Position numbers and translations under genes: made by a program. A stretch of 64,000 nucleotides of DNA from Hydrogenimonas urashimensis (GTDB lineage Bacteria > Campylobacterota > Campylobacteria > Campylobacterales > Hydrogenimonadaceae), in the NCBI RefSeq assembly GCF_016593255.1, contig NZ_AP023212.1, positions 496,001 through 560,000 of the forward strand, given 5' to 3'. This document shows positions 1-8,257 of the stretch, in pieces (position 1 is the stretch's first letter; every line of letters starts with the position of its first letter). Under the pieces are notes generated by a model that was not told where the DNA came from, made no database searches, and was given only the letters and a program-made list of their open reading frames with translations.

Positions 1-76
1 GGCCAATCGGCTAAACGGCTACATTATGCAAAAAAACGGGCAGCTGCTTCTGGAGGGACCGCTCATTCTCGACTGA
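1..76 (+). CDS. C-terminal end of an unidentified protein (partial)
   Basis: An open frame enters from the left edge and ends at TGA 74-76, giving 24 residues that finish in LLLEGPLILD. The rest lies outside the window. The tail overlaps the convergent minus-strand gene by 14 nt. Such short tail-to-tail overlaps recur in this window, which mildly supports a real gene. I cannot assign a family from this fragment. Confidence 0.4.
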   Translation, partial: ANRLNGYIMQKNGQLLLEGPLILD

Positions 77-575
77 GGTAGAGTGTGGCGGCCACGGCAA
101 GAGGCGCCAGACCCGCACCGATCAAATAGGGCACCGGCGCGAACATCTCTTCCCTGATGAGCCAATAGACGCCTGCTGCAAGAAGCAGGTAGGCAAGCAG
201 CCTGTAAACAGAGATGGCGGGCCGGGCTGTTTTCAGCACGGTTTTAAAATCTCTTCGTCTCTTTTTCAGTCTCGTTTTTTCGGCTTTCAGCAGCGATTTG
301 GCATCGTCGGTTTCGGCGGCTCCCTCCTCATCCCACAGATCGTAGCGGTCGTCCATCTGTTCCACGATATCAGGTAACGGATGGTGAGGCGCACTCCCGG
401 CGCTTCCGGCGACCATCTGCCAGTAGCCGAACGCCGATGCCCCCAGAACCACGAGGGCACTCACAAAACCCGTCGCGAAATTGATCGTCGAAACTCTGCC
501 ATCCATACCGAACCAGACCGCACCGCCTCCCAGAAGCGCCACAAGAAGAAGTACGGCGGCGACTTTACGCATCAT
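63..575 (-). CDS. hypothetical membrane protein
   Basis: This 170-residue protein has two hydrophobic segments near the N-terminus (about residues 4-22 and 32-52). A charged cytoplasmic-type stretch follows (about 70-115, rich in D/E then K/R), and a further hydrophobic hairpin lies near 120-167. Its ATG overlaps the end of the upstream AtpI-like gene by 11 nt, so the two are probably translationally coupled behind hemL. I do not recognise the family; its role is unknown beyond being an integral inner-membrane protein. Confidence 0.75.
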   Translation of the reverse strand: MMRKVAAVLLLVALLGGGAVWFGMDGRVSTINFATGFVSALVVLGASAFGYWQMVAGSAGSAPHHPLPDIVEQMDDRYDLWDEEGAAETDDAKSLLKAEKTRLKKRRRDFKTVLKTARPAISVYRLLAYLLLAAGVYWLIREEMFAPVPYLIGAGLAPLAVAATLYLSRE

Positions 576-885
576 CCTCGTCGTCGAAATCCCTGTAGTT
601 CCTGTATCGGGGATCGTTTTTCAGTTCATCGAAGGATTTCACCTGCTTTCTGTAGGCTTTGTAAACATTCAGTACCGCGGCCGCAACTCCCCAGAAGACA
701 CCGAGCCAGAATAGCCACTCGTAGCCGAACATTTTCCGCAACCAGTAACCCAGTCCCACACCGATGAGAACGGCCAGCACCATCGAAATGCCCAGGGAGA
801 GGTCGTAGGCGCCTTCGACGACTTTGCGAACCTTCGGCTTCTTTTGTGATGTCGATTCTTCCGACCGTTTCTCTTCCGACGGCAT
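565..885 (-). CDS. AtpI/AtpZ-like small membrane protein
   Basis: The 106-residue protein has a charged N-terminal tail and then two transmembrane helices (about residues 30-50 and 56-78). The GlyxGlyTyr-type pattern in helix 1 and the tryptophan-rich second helix resemble the AtpI/AtpZ family, which accompanies F1Fo ATP synthase and has been linked to c-ring assembly or Mg2+ handling. No atp genes are nearby. The gene follows hemL with a 1-nt overlap (stop and start share position 885). The family call rests on length and topology; the function is inferred. Confidence 0.65.
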   Translation of the reverse strand: MPSEEKRSEESTSQKKPKVRKVVEGAYDLSLGISMVLAVLIGVGLGYWLRKMFGYEWLFWLGVFWGVAAAVLNVYKAYRKQVKSFDELKNDPRYRNYRDFDDEDDA

Positions 886-2168
886 CAGAGTGCTCCCATC
901 ACTTCATGGGCGTTTCGTATCGTCTCGTCGATCATCGTCTCCGTCGTTTTTGTCGAAATGAATCCCGTCTCAAACTGGCTGCAGGCGAAATAGAAGCCCC
1001 TATCGAGCATGGCGCGGTGGAATTTGGCGAAGCGCTCCGTATCGCTGCATAAAGCATCGTCGAAATTCCTTACGGGTCTGTCGTTGAAGAAAAAGCCGAA
1101 CATGCTTCCGCGCACATCGACCTGCAGGGGAATGTCGTGGGCGTCCGCCGCCGCTTTCAGACCGTTGACGAGGCGGATGGCTCTTTGTTCGAGTATTTCA
1201 TATAACGCCAGGTCGGCTTTGAGCTGGCGTACCTGGGCCAGTCCGGCAGCCATCGCTACAGGGTTGCCGCTGAGAGTTCCTGCCTGATAGACCGGACCTT
1301 CCGGGCTCAGTTGCGACATGATATCAGCCCGTCCGCCAAAAGCTCCTACCGGCATGCCGCCGCCGATCACCTTGCCGAGCGTCACGAGATCGGGTTTGAC
1401 ATCCGTCAATCCCTGCGCTCCCGTCAAAGAAGCGCGAAAACCGCTCATCACTTCGTCGAAGATGAGAAGCGCGCCGTGAGCGTCACACATTTCCCGCAAT
1501 TCGTGCAGAAATGCGTCGTCGGCAGGCACGAGTCCCATGTTGCCTGCTATCGGCTCGATGACGACGCAGGCGATCCCTTCGCTCGCCTCGAAACAGGCTT
1601 GAACACTTTCGATATCGTTGTAGTCGGCCAGCAGCGTATGTTTGGCGAAATCGGCAGGAACACCCGGAGAATTCGGTGCACCGAAGGTCGCCGCACCGCT
1701 TCCGGCCTGCACCAGCAGGGAGTCGCTGTGCCCGTGGTAGCATCCTTTGAACTTGACGATATCGTCCCTCCCTGTAAAACCGCGTGCCAGACGGATGGCA
1801 CTCATCACCGCCTCGGTGCCGCTGTTGACGAAACGGATTCTGTCGATCGCCGAAAAAAGCGTCACAATCTCTTCGGCCAGTTCCGTCTCCAGAAGCGTCG
1901 GCGCACCAAAACTGAGCCCCTTGCGTGCCGTCTCGATGACCGCCGCTTCGACCGTGGGGTCGCAGTGTCCGAAAATGAGCGGTCCCCAACTCTGGACATA
2001 GTCGACATAGCGGTTACCGTCGATATCGACCAGATAGCCGCCCTCACCCCGCTCGATGAATGGGGGTGTTCCTCCTACGCTGCCAAAGGCGCGTACAGGA
2101 GAATCCACTCCACCCGGAATCACTTTTTTCGCCGCTTCATACGCTTCGATGCTCTTTGTATGTTTCAC
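885..2168 (-). CDS. hemL: glutamate-1-semialdehyde 2,1-aminomutase
   Basis: HemL converts glutamate-1-semialdehyde to 5-aminolevulinate in the C5 haem pathway, using pyridoxamine phosphate in the cytosol. The 427-residue length is typical. The PLP-lysine motif is present as [17 protein letters not shown], together with the N-terminal [10 protein letters not shown] block, [18 protein letters not shown] and FDEVMSGFR. Translation starts at GTG 2168-2166 behind a GTGAGGA-type ribosome site about 9 nt upstream. It is the first gene of a three-gene minus-strand unit with the AtpI-like and membrane-protein genes. Confidence 0.97.
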   Translation of the reverse strand: MKHTKSIEAYEAAKKVIPGGVDSPVRAFGSVGGTPPFIERGEGGYLVDIDGNRYVDYVQSWGPLIFGHCDPTVEAAVIETARKGLSFGAPTLLETELAEEIVTLFSAIDRIRFVNSGTEAVMSAIRLARGFTGRDDIVKFKGCYHGHSDSLLVQAGSGAATFGAPNSPGVPADFAKHTLLADYNDIESVQACFEASEGIACVVIEPIAGNMGLVPADDAFLHELREMCDAHGALLIFDEVMSGFRASLTGAQGLTDVKPDLVTLGKVIGGGMPVGAFGGRADIMSQLSPEGPVYQAGTLSGNPVAMAAGLAQVRQLKADLALYEILEQRAIRLVNGLKAAADAHDIPLQVDVRGSMFGFFFNDRPVRNFDDALCSDTERFAKFHRAMLDRGFYFACSQFETGFISTKTTETMIDETIRNAHEVMGAL

Positions 2169-2198
2169 GTTTTTTTCCTCACTCAGAAATTTTAGGAG

Positions 2199-2204
2199 AT
2201 TATA
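2199..2204 (-). promoter_or_regulatory. candidate -10 box for hemL
   Basis: Read on the minus strand, positions 2204-2199 are a perfect TATAAT about 31 nt upstream of the hemL GTG. The -35 region is only T/A rich (TTTATT-like near 2221), as is common in this group. Confidence 0.5.
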
Positions 2205-2225
2205 GGCAAAAAGGAGTTAATAAAG

Positions 2226-2231
2226 TATAAT
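2226..2231 (+). promoter_or_regulatory. candidate -10 box for the TonB-like gene
   Basis: A perfect TATAAT lies on the plus strand 181 nt before the TonB-like ATG, in the divergent interval. No good -35 box is visible and the implied leader is long, so this is tentative. Apart from this and a short repeat, the rest of the interval (to 2411) shows nothing I can name. Confidence 0.3.
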
Positions 2232-2244
2232 ACCGTTCTATTTG

Positions 2245-2273
2245 AGTGAAAAGTGAAAATCAAAAGTGAAAAA
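2245..2273. repeat. three copies of AGTGAAAA
   Basis: The octamer AGTGAAAA occurs at 2245-2252, 2252-2259 and 2265-2272. It is a short A-rich direct repeat of unknown role in the leader of the TonB-like gene. It resembles in character, but not in sequence, the ACTAAAA array before metG. Confidence 0.5.
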
Positions 2274-2411
2274 TTGGGTTCGAACGATCGGCTTGCACTG
2301 TTTTGTCGATATGCCATCCGCATCGGCCTGTGCCGTTGCTTTGCTCCATTTTGAGCCATTGGACAGTCGGCACTCTCCGATAAAACATCCGTTCTTATTC
2401 CATGGAAACCG

Positions 2412-3332
2412 ATGAATCGACGCAAGCTCGTCTCCTTTTTTCTTTCGCTGCTGATACACCTGATTATCCTGACTCTTCTTTTTGTCGTAACATACCGGGC
2501 GAAAAAGGAGATGACCTCCTCGGGCTCCAAACGTGTCGAACTCTCGCTAAAAAATTTCGTCACACCCCAGCCGGCAAAATCCGTATCAAAACCGACCCCA
2601 CCCTCACCGCCACAGCCCAAACCCGTCCAAAAGCCCCTACCCAAGCCCACCAAGCAGGAACCGAAAGCACAGCCAAAACCGAAAGTACAGGAGCCGACCC
2701 CGCCCAAGCCAAAACCAAAGCCAAAACCAAAGCTGAAACCTAAACCCAAACCTAAACCCAAACCTAAACCGAAGCCGAAAAAATCATCAAAACCGGCGCC
2801 TGTCGAAAAAAAGGTCGCACAACCGAAGCCGCACCCCAAACCCAAACCTCTGCCCAGAAAAAAGGAGACACCCGCATCGGCTCTCGCCGGAGCGTTGGGT
2901 ATGCCGGCTGTACCGTCTGAAAGCCGGTCCGTGCAAAAGATGCCCAAACCGCCCTCCGTCGACCAGATCGGCAACGCCATGTCGGACAGGGAGTTCCATG
3001 CTCTCTACAAAGACGAGTTCGACCACTTCACACCCAATCAGAAGAGGTTCATCAAATCGAATCTCAACCGGATCCAGGCGATCACCCAGCACTACCTGAC
3101 GATGCGCGGATACCCTCCTTTCGCAATTCAGCAGCGCATGCAGGGTGTCAACATCGTCGAATTCTATCTTCATCCCAACGGCGACATCACCGACTTGAAA
3201 ATGATCTCTTCGTCGGGTTTCAACGTTCTAGATGACAACTCCCTCGATACGATCAAAACGGCCTACAAAGACTATCCACGTCCCAAAGAGACAACGAAAA
3301 TTCGCTTCTATATCCACTATCAGATCTACTGA
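2412..3332 (+). CDS. TonB-like energy transducer
   Basis: The 306-residue protein has one N-terminal membrane anchor (about residues 8-28). A long Pro-Lys spacer follows (about 60-155, largely KP dipeptides, ending with HPKPKPLPRKK). The C-terminal domain (about 215-306) resembles the TonB C-domain, with the segment GVNIVEFYLHPNGDITDLKM. TonB proteins span the periplasm and carry proton-motive energy from ExbB/ExbD to outer-membrane receptors; no exbB, exbD or receptor gene is adjacent. The spacer DNA is a hexamer-like tandem array and may vary in length between strains. The gene overlaps the convergent membrane-protein gene by 7 nt. Confidence 0.85.
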   Translation: MNRRKLVSFFLSLLIHLIILTLLFVVTYRAKKEMTSSGSKRVELSLKNFVTPQPAKSVSKPTPPSPPQPKPVQKPLPKPTKQEPKAQPKPKVQEPTPPKPKPKPKPKLKPKPKPKPKPKPKPKKSSKPAPVEKKVAQPKPHPKPKPLPRKKETPASALAGALGMPAVPSESRSVQKMPKPPSVDQIGNAMSDREFHALYKDEFDHFTPNQKRFIKSNLNRIQAITQHYLTMRGYPPFAIQQRMQGVNIVEFYLHPNGDITDLKMISSSGFNVLDDNSLDTIKTAYKDYPRPKETTKIRFYIHYQIY

Positions 3333-4459
3333 GACTCTTTTTTGTAAATCATCTCTTTGACTTTCACAGGCTCTTTTTTGTACCGTGACCTTGCCTTGAG
3401 CGAGAAGGCCTCAAACGATTGCGCCAGGCTTCTTTTGAGCTCTTTTTCGATCCTGCTTCTCTTTTGGTCTATCGCGAAGAGAATCTCTTTTCTGAAACTC
3501 TCCCGGGTCAACATCTCGTCCGCTTGGATCACCGCCGCATCGGTCGCGAACCATGCCGCCGTCGCCAGTAGCGGGGAGCAGATCCAGACGAAGGGGCCGC
3601 ACAGGACACCGCCGGCTGCCCCCGTCTCGGCCGCTGCTACCTTCCCCGCCGTTTTGGCCGTCGTTTTGGCCGCCAGCTTCGCGCCCGCTTTCGAGAGAAA
3701 TTTGGCTGTTATTTTCGGAACGATGCGCGAGGCCAGCTTCGTTCCACCCGCCACGCCGATAAAGGTCGTCGCCGTCACCGCGACATTTTTCGCGATGTCG
3801 TATCCGATCGCATCCACTATCGCTTCGTTGAGCCGAATGTCGATGCCCTCGGAGGCAATCTCACCGATCAGCTCGCCGTGGCTTTGAAGCAGGATAGCGT
3901 AACGTTTTTCGATTTTGCTCATCTGCGATTTGAAATCTCTTTCGAAACCTTTCCCGAAGAGCCGGTCCCTGATGATCCGATCGATGTGGCCGGTCGCGGC
4001 ATACCCGAGTTCGGCGTATTCTCCCCTGATGGAGTAGTGATAGTCAAGAAAAAGCTCCACATTGTTGTAGACGTTCGCAAAAACCTTTTTGAGCGCCGTA
4101 TCGACAGCTCTGTTCATCTGTGTCTCTTTTTCGAGAAGATCCTTTTGAATCCGCTGTCGGCCCTTTTCGATATTGCGCGCAAAAAGATCTTTTTGCGAGA
4201 TTCGGATGATCGGCTCACGCATCGGACTTTTTTGAAGTGACGCTTTTGTGTTGATTATGGCCATCAGCGTCGCGAACGCGAAAAGGATCAGAAAGAGAAG
4301 GATGGTCCCCCAGAAATACCTCTCTGCCCGACCTGTTCTTTTCCCGCAAAAGCGTGATGTCTCAGGCGAGGGCTCAGCGCTTCTGCCTGTGCCGGAATCT
4401 GCGCGGCGTGGGTAAGCCGCTTCGGATTTCAAACACTCTCTTTTGCTGCCGTTTTCCAT
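3326..4459 (-). CDS. hypothetical single-anchor membrane protein
   Basis: The ATG at 4459-4457 overlaps the upstream gene's TGA (ATGA) and is preferred over an earlier in-frame start at 4558, giving 377 residues. A hydrophilic basic N-terminus of about 47 residues precedes one strong transmembrane segment (GTILLFLILFAFATLMAIIN). A long alpha-helical charged region follows, then an Ala/Gly/Lys-rich stretch (about residues 215-300) containing weakly hydrophobic helices, and a basic C-terminus. I do not recognise the family. It is the last gene of the cytochrome / CitE-like / membrane-protein run. Confidence 0.8.
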   Translation of the reverse strand: MENGSKRECLKSEAAYPRRADSGTGRSAEPSPETSRFCGKRTGRAERYFWGTILLFLILFAFATLMAIINTKASLQKSPMREPIIRISQKDLFARNIEKGRQRIQKDLLEKETQMNRAVDTALKKVFANVYNNVELFLDYHYSIRGEYAELGYAATGHIDRIIRDRLFGKGFERDFKSQMSKIEKRYAILLQSHGELIGEIASEGIDIRLNEAIVDAIGYDIAKNVAVTATTFIGVAGGTKLASRIVPKITAKFLSKAGAKLAAKTTAKTAGKVAAAETGAAGGVLCGPFVWICSPLLATAAWFATDAAVIQADEMLTRESFRKEILFAIDQKRSRIEKELKRSLAQSFEAFSLKARSRYKKEPVKVKEMIYKKESQ

Positions 4460-5229
4460 CACTCTTTTCCTCTCCCATCGATCAGATAGAGCACTTCCGC
4501 GATGAAACGATTGATGCCAAGCACCGCGAGACTGTTGTAGAAAAGAAAAAGAAGCCATCCTCCTGCGCGGAAAAGCTCACTGCTGAGCATGTCGGACTCT
4601 TTTTGCATGAACCACCATGCGATCGCCTCCAGTTCCCTGTGAAATCGCAATACCCTGTCGCTGAGCGTGCAGAGCGATCGTGTGCTGTTGGTCGCCGCGC
4701 GGAGTGTCTCCTCCAGCCCGGTATGGAGATAGGCCGGCACAACCCCTTCGTAGGCAACATAGAAGACGACGGCGACAAGAAAGAGAGCCGAAAGATTGAT
4801 GCTCCACTCCCTCGCAAAAAGAGGCAGGTAGGCCGCCTGCACCTGTGCCGAGAAGAGTCGTCCGATACCGCGCGCGAGCAGGAGCATGATCACGGCATGC
4901 ATCGGCAGATAGGCCCATATTGTCCAGGAAAAATCGATCACGGCCAAAAAAGCGGAGAGCGCCATCAGAAAGGAGACGGCCAGGAAAAAGAGGGAGACGG
5001 CAAATGGCGAAAGCAGCCATCGTGCCGCGAACCCTTCGGGATGGATGTAACAGCGCCGGATACACCGGCGCTCGTGCATCTTCAAATCGATGAAACTCGC
5101 GGCGATCACTCCCCAGAAGAGAAAAAAGAGAAGCAGCGCGAAGCAGCCGTAGGGATAGGTGACGTACCAGCCCCCCAATACCGCCATGACAACCACCACC
5201 CCCATGAGCAGCGGCTTGAGAAACGTCAC
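4459..5229 (-). CDS. hypothetical polytopic membrane protein
   Basis: The 256-residue protein has about six hydrophobic segments (roughly residues 5-22, 26-46, 74-95, 103-120, 147-165 and 222-245). A short Cys/Arg-rich loop lies between the early helices (HERRCIRRCYIHPEG). The start is GTG 5229, with AAGGA seven nt upstream. It lies 18 nt after the CitE-like gene and overlaps the following gene by 4 nt or less, so it is probably co-transcribed and translationally coupled. No family is recognised and no catalytic motif is visible. Confidence 0.8.
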   Translation of the reverse strand: MTFLKPLLMGVVVVMAVLGGWYVTYPYGCFALLLFFLFWGVIAASFIDLKMHERRCIRRCYIHPEGFAARWLLSPFAVSLFFLAVSFLMALSAFLAVIDFSWTIWAYLPMHAVIMLLLARGIGRLFSAQVQAAYLPLFAREWSINLSALFLVAVVFYVAYEGVVPAYLHTGLEETLRAATNSTRSLCTLSDRVLRFHRELEAIAWWFMQKESDMLSSELFRAGGWLLFLFYNSLAVLGINRFIAEVLYLIDGRGKE

Positions 5230-5247
5230 ACTCGGTCCTTCACACCG

Positions 5248-6189
5248 CTACGCCTCTTTTTCGGCCATCTGGAGAAGATTTTTCGCGTTTTTGTAGATCG
5301 GTTCGTCGATAAAACCCAGCTCTTCGTCCGCGAAACCGCTGCATTCGGCGTCAGATTCGAACAGCGCCACAACCCGTCTGGCCCATTCGATCTCCTCCTG
5401 TGAAGGAAGAAAGACCCGGTTGGCGATCTCCACCTGTGCGGGAGAGATGCACCCTTTGGCGTGATATCCCATCTTCCTTTCCAGAAGGCACCAGTTTTCG
5501 AACGTTTCTGTGTCCCGGTACTCCTGAAACACGAAAGAGACAGGCAACACCCCCGCGGCCGAACACTTCAGCAGAAAGCGGGTCATGACCGTATGCATCG
5601 TCGGATTGTGAAGGTGGACCAGGCGCTGCGGCAGCCCCATTGAAGCGAAGAGGTCGAGCACACCCAGGTAGCAGGCTTCGATTCGTGGCGAAAACAGGAG
5701 CGAACCGAGGTTTTCCCACGCCTCTTTCGTCTCTATCGAAAGATGCACGGCGATCGTATCCTCGACCAGTTCGAGCGCCTCCTCCACATCCGCCGCCGTC
5801 TTGATTTTCGGTATCCGGATCGCGTCGGGACGGATCCCGTTGAGATAGGCGATCTCCTCTCGACCCCCCGCATCCAGAGGATTGACGCGCACCACCGTTT
5901 TGGATTGGATCCTCTTGGCTTCGGCGAGAAAGAGGCCTGCTAGACGCAGTGCCAAAGGTTTCAAAGAAGCGGCCACCCCGTCTTCAAGGTTCAAAACGAC
6001 GACATCGGCCTCCAGTTCGTCGAGTCTGTTCAGGTGCCTCAACCGGTGGGCCGAAAGCATCAGGGCGCTCCGCACATAGGGCGGGGTATGGCGGGCACGC
6101 TGGCCGCGTCCTCTCCTAAGCCGCTCGATTCCGTCGAGATCGCCCTTTTTGACCAGGCTTTCTATCGTATCCAGATCTGCAAATACCAT
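5248..6189 (-). CDS. CitE/HpcH-family lyase-like protein
   Basis: The 313-residue protein looks like the TIM-barrel HpcH/HpaI aldolase / citrate lyase beta (CitE) family. It shows the acidic metal/CoA-ester motif VVVLNLEDGVA, the arginine strand VVRVNPLD, IRIPKI, and CYLGVLDLFASMGLP, and ends with a cap-like region containing YHAKGCISPAQV. Members cleave or form C-C bonds in CoA thioesters such as citryl-, malyl- or methylmalyl-CoA. There is no citD, citF or CoA-transferase nearby, so the substrate is unknown. The gene lies 16 nt after a c-type cytochrome gene and has a GAGAGGG ribosome site. Confidence 0.8.
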   Translation of the reverse strand: MVFADLDTIESLVKKGDLDGIERLRRGRGQRARHTPPYVRSALMLSAHRLRHLNRLDELEADVVVLNLEDGVAASLKPLALRLAGLFLAEAKRIQSKTVVRVNPLDAGGREEIAYLNGIRPDAIRIPKIKTAADVEEALELVEDTIAVHLSIETKEAWENLGSLLFSPRIEACYLGVLDLFASMGLPQRLVHLHNPTMHTVMTRFLLKCSAAGVLPVSFVFQEYRDTETFENWCLLERKMGYHAKGCISPAQVEIANRVFLPSQEEIEWARRVVALFESDAECSGFADEELGFIDEPIYKNAKNLLQMAEKEA

Positions 6190-6205
6190 CTGTTTTCCCT
6201 CTCTT

Positions 6206-6553
6206 CTACTCTTCTTTGCTCGTCAGGTAGTAGTGCAGCGCACGAATCTCCGAATCGGTGAGAAAATAGGTGGGCATAACACGGTACCGTCTGACAAGGC
6301 TCTTTTTGAGTTTTTCGATACCGATTTGCCGGATGTCGGGACCTTTTAGAACGATCTTTTTCCCCTCTTCCACGTAAGTGGCGATCACGGTTCCCTCTCC
6401 GTGTCTGCCGTGGCAGTGGATGCAGCCGATGCCGCGGGGGTTGCGGTAGAGCATCTCCCCGTATTCGTACTGAGTGATGAAAGAGTCCTCCGCACAAACG
6501 AAACTGCTTAAAAGCAGAATGAACCAATACTTCACTAACCGCCCTTTAATCAT
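6206..6553 (-). CDS. periplasmic c-type cytochrome, single haem
   Basis: The 115-residue protein has a signal peptide (cleavage likely near residue 21, after VCA) and one haem-attachment motif, CIHCH, at residues 44-48. A candidate axial methionine lies near residue 93 in RVMPTYFL, followed by the usual C-terminal helix (SEIRALHYYL). This is the class I cytochrome c pattern; such proteins carry electrons in the periplasm. It is the first gene of a four-gene minus-strand run and is divergent from folD across only 43 nt. Confidence 0.9.
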   Translation of the reverse strand: MIKGRLVKYWFILLLSSFVCAEDSFITQYEYGEMLYRNPRGIGCIHCHGRHGEGTVIATYVEEGKKIVLKGPDIRQIGIEKLKKSLVRRYRVMPTYFLTDSEIRALHYYLTSKEE

Positions 6554-6596
6554 CTTTTGGGTACGATTTTATCCAAAATGTGATTAAGGAACCGCG

Positions 6597-7442
6597 ATGC
6601 AGATTATCGACGGCAAAAAGCTGGCCCAGCAGATCCGCCGGGAGATCGCAAAAGAGGTGGAAGAGCTCAAAGCCTCCCGGGACATTACCCCCGGTCTGGC
6701 GGTGATACTCGTGGGCGACGATCCGGCAAGCCACGCCTATGTCAAAATGAAAGCCAAGGCGTGTAAAGAGGCGGGCATCTACTCCATCACCCACGAAATG
6801 CCCGAAAGCATCAGCCAAAACGAGATTGAAGAGACGATCCTGATGATGAACAAAAACCCGAATATCGACGGCATTCTCGTACAGCTGCCTCTCCCTACCC
6901 ATATCGATGCGACGAAAATCCTCGAACTCATCGATCCGGCGAAGGATGTGGACGGCTTCCATCCCTACAATTTCGGCCGCCTCATGACGGGACTCGACGG
7001 CTTCGTCCCCTGCACGCCCCTGGGTGTCATGGAGATGCTTGAAGCCTACGGTATCGATCCCAAAGGAAAAGACGCCTGCGTCGTGGGGGCGAGCAACATC
7101 GTCGGCAAACCGATGGCGGCGCTGCTTCTTAATGCCTTTGCCACCGTCGATATCTGCCACATCTATACGAAAGATCTGGCGGCGCACACGAAGCAGGCCG
7201 ATATTCTCGTCGTCGGCGTCGGGAAGGCCGGTCTCATCACGGAAGATATGGTCAAGGAGGGGGCCGTCGTCATCGACATTGGCATCAATCGCCTTGAGGA
7301 CGGGTCGCTGACGGGTGATGTGGACTACGAAGGCGTCGCCCCCAAATGCAGCCATATCACACCCGTTCCCGGCGGCGTCGGCCCCATGACGATCGCCATG
7401 CTGCTCAAAAACACTCTCAAAGCGGCGAAAGACCGGTCATGA
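6597..7442 (+). CDS. folD: bifunctional methylenetetrahydrofolate dehydrogenase / cyclohydrolase
   Basis: FolD interconverts 5,10-methylene-, methenyl- and 10-formyl-tetrahydrofolate in the cytosol. The 281-residue length is normal. Signature blocks are YVKMKAKACKEAGI (catalytic Tyr and Lys), QLPLPTHID, KDVDGFHPYN, the NADP-binding VVGASNIVGKPMA and the C-terminal PVPGGVGPMTIAML. The ATG follows AAGGA by six nt. The TGA overlaps the lepB ATG (ATGA), so the two genes are coupled. Confidence 0.98.
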   Translation: MQIIDGKKLAQQIRREIAKEVEELKASRDITPGLAVILVGDDPASHAYVKMKAKACKEAGIYSITHEMPESISQNEIEETILMMNKNPNIDGILVQLPLPTHIDATKILELIDPAKDVDGFHPYNFGRLMTGLDGFVPCTPLGVMEMLEAYGIDPKGKDACVVGASNIVGKPMAALLLNAFATVDICHIYTKDLAAHTKQADILVVGVGKAGLITEDMVKEGAVVIDIGINRLEDGSLTGDVDYEGVAPKCSHITPVPGGVGPMTIAMLLKNTLKAAKDRS

Positions 7443-8257
7443 GCGAAAAGCTGAACACCGAAACGGCCGATCTTTCGGAAACACCGAAAAAGCCCCACTG
7501 GCTGGTGCGTCTCTACCACTGGTCCAACACATGGACCGGCACGGTCGTCATCGTTTTGATGGTGATCTTTTTCATCGCCCAGGCTTTCGTCATTCCCAGC
7601 GGATCGATGAAGAACACCCTGCTCATCGGGGACCACCTCTTTGTCAAAAAATTCGCGTACGGCGTGCCGGTTCCCCATATCCCCTGGCTGGAGATACCCG
7701 TCGGATTCGACACCGACGGTGACGGCCACATCATCGCCTCCGAAGGGCCAAAACGCGGCGACATCGTCATTTTCCGCTATCCGCGCAACGAAAAGATCCA
7801 TTACGTCAAACGGTGCGTCGCCGTCGGTGGCGATATTCTCTTTCTCCATAACAAGGTTCTCTACCTTCATCCCCACGAAGGCAACGACTGGATCGCCGCC
7901 CATTACCCCAAGGAAAAGATAGTCGACTACCGGGGCATTCTGTTCGTTAAAAATCCCTACAGGGATGATTTTCCAGGCATACACAACGATCCGAAGGTGA
8001 CCGATGACGGGTATCAGCCCATCGAAATTTTCGAATTCGGCCCGATCAAGGTCGAGGAGAACCACTGGTTCATGATGGGTGACAACCGAGACCACTCCAA
8101 CGACAGCCGCTTCTGGGGCACGGTCCCTTATCGTCTCATTGTCGGAAAACCCTGGTTCATCTACTTCAGCTGGGACGAGAACTACACCATCCGCTGGGAT
8201 CGCATCGGAAGAGAGATCGACACCCTCCAACGGGAAGAACCGCGCTATGTCGAATGA
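7439..8257 (+). CDS. lepB: signal peptidase I
   Basis: LepB cleaves signal peptides from exported proteins at the inner membrane. The 272-residue protein has a transmembrane helix at about residues 34-52, then the catalytic serine in SGSMKNTLLIGD and the general-base lysine in HYVKRCVAVGGD. The conserved MMGDNRDHSNDSRFWG block is also present. The ATG at 7439 overlaps the folD stop. An extra insertion between the two catalytic boxes resembles other Campylobacterota enzymes. It overlaps the M50 protease gene by 11 nt. Confidence 0.96.
   Translation: MSEKLNTETADLSETPKKPHWLVRLYHWSNTWTGTVVIVLMVIFFIAQAFVIPSGSMKNTLLIGDHLFVKKFAYGVPVPHIPWLEIPVGFDTDGDGHIIASEGPKRGDIVIFRYPRNEKIHYVKRCVAVGGDILFLHNKVLYLHPHEGNDWIAAHYPKEKIVDYRGILFVKNPYRDDFPGIHNDPKVTDDGYQPIEIFEFGPIKVEENHWFMMGDNRDHSNDSRFWGTVPYRLIVGKPWFIYFSWDENYTIRWDRIGREIDTLQREEPRYVE

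Noticed and set aside
1311-2195. 294-codon plus-strand frame
   Set aside because: It lies opposite hemL, has Arg/His-rich shadow composition and no ribosome site.
2277-2285. GGTTCGAAC resembling a tRNA T-arm
   Set aside because: No acceptor stem, anticodon arm or D-arm can be built around it.
2192-2980. 262-codon minus-strand frame rich in Gly and Phe
   Set aside because: It is the antisense shadow of the Lys-Pro repeat of the TonB-like gene; the GF repeat is the complement of the KP codons.
4460-4558. N-terminal extension of the minus-strand membrane protein at 3326-4459
   Set aside because: The extra 33 codons overlap the upstream gene; the ATG at 4459 forms a standard ATGA junction and is the better start.
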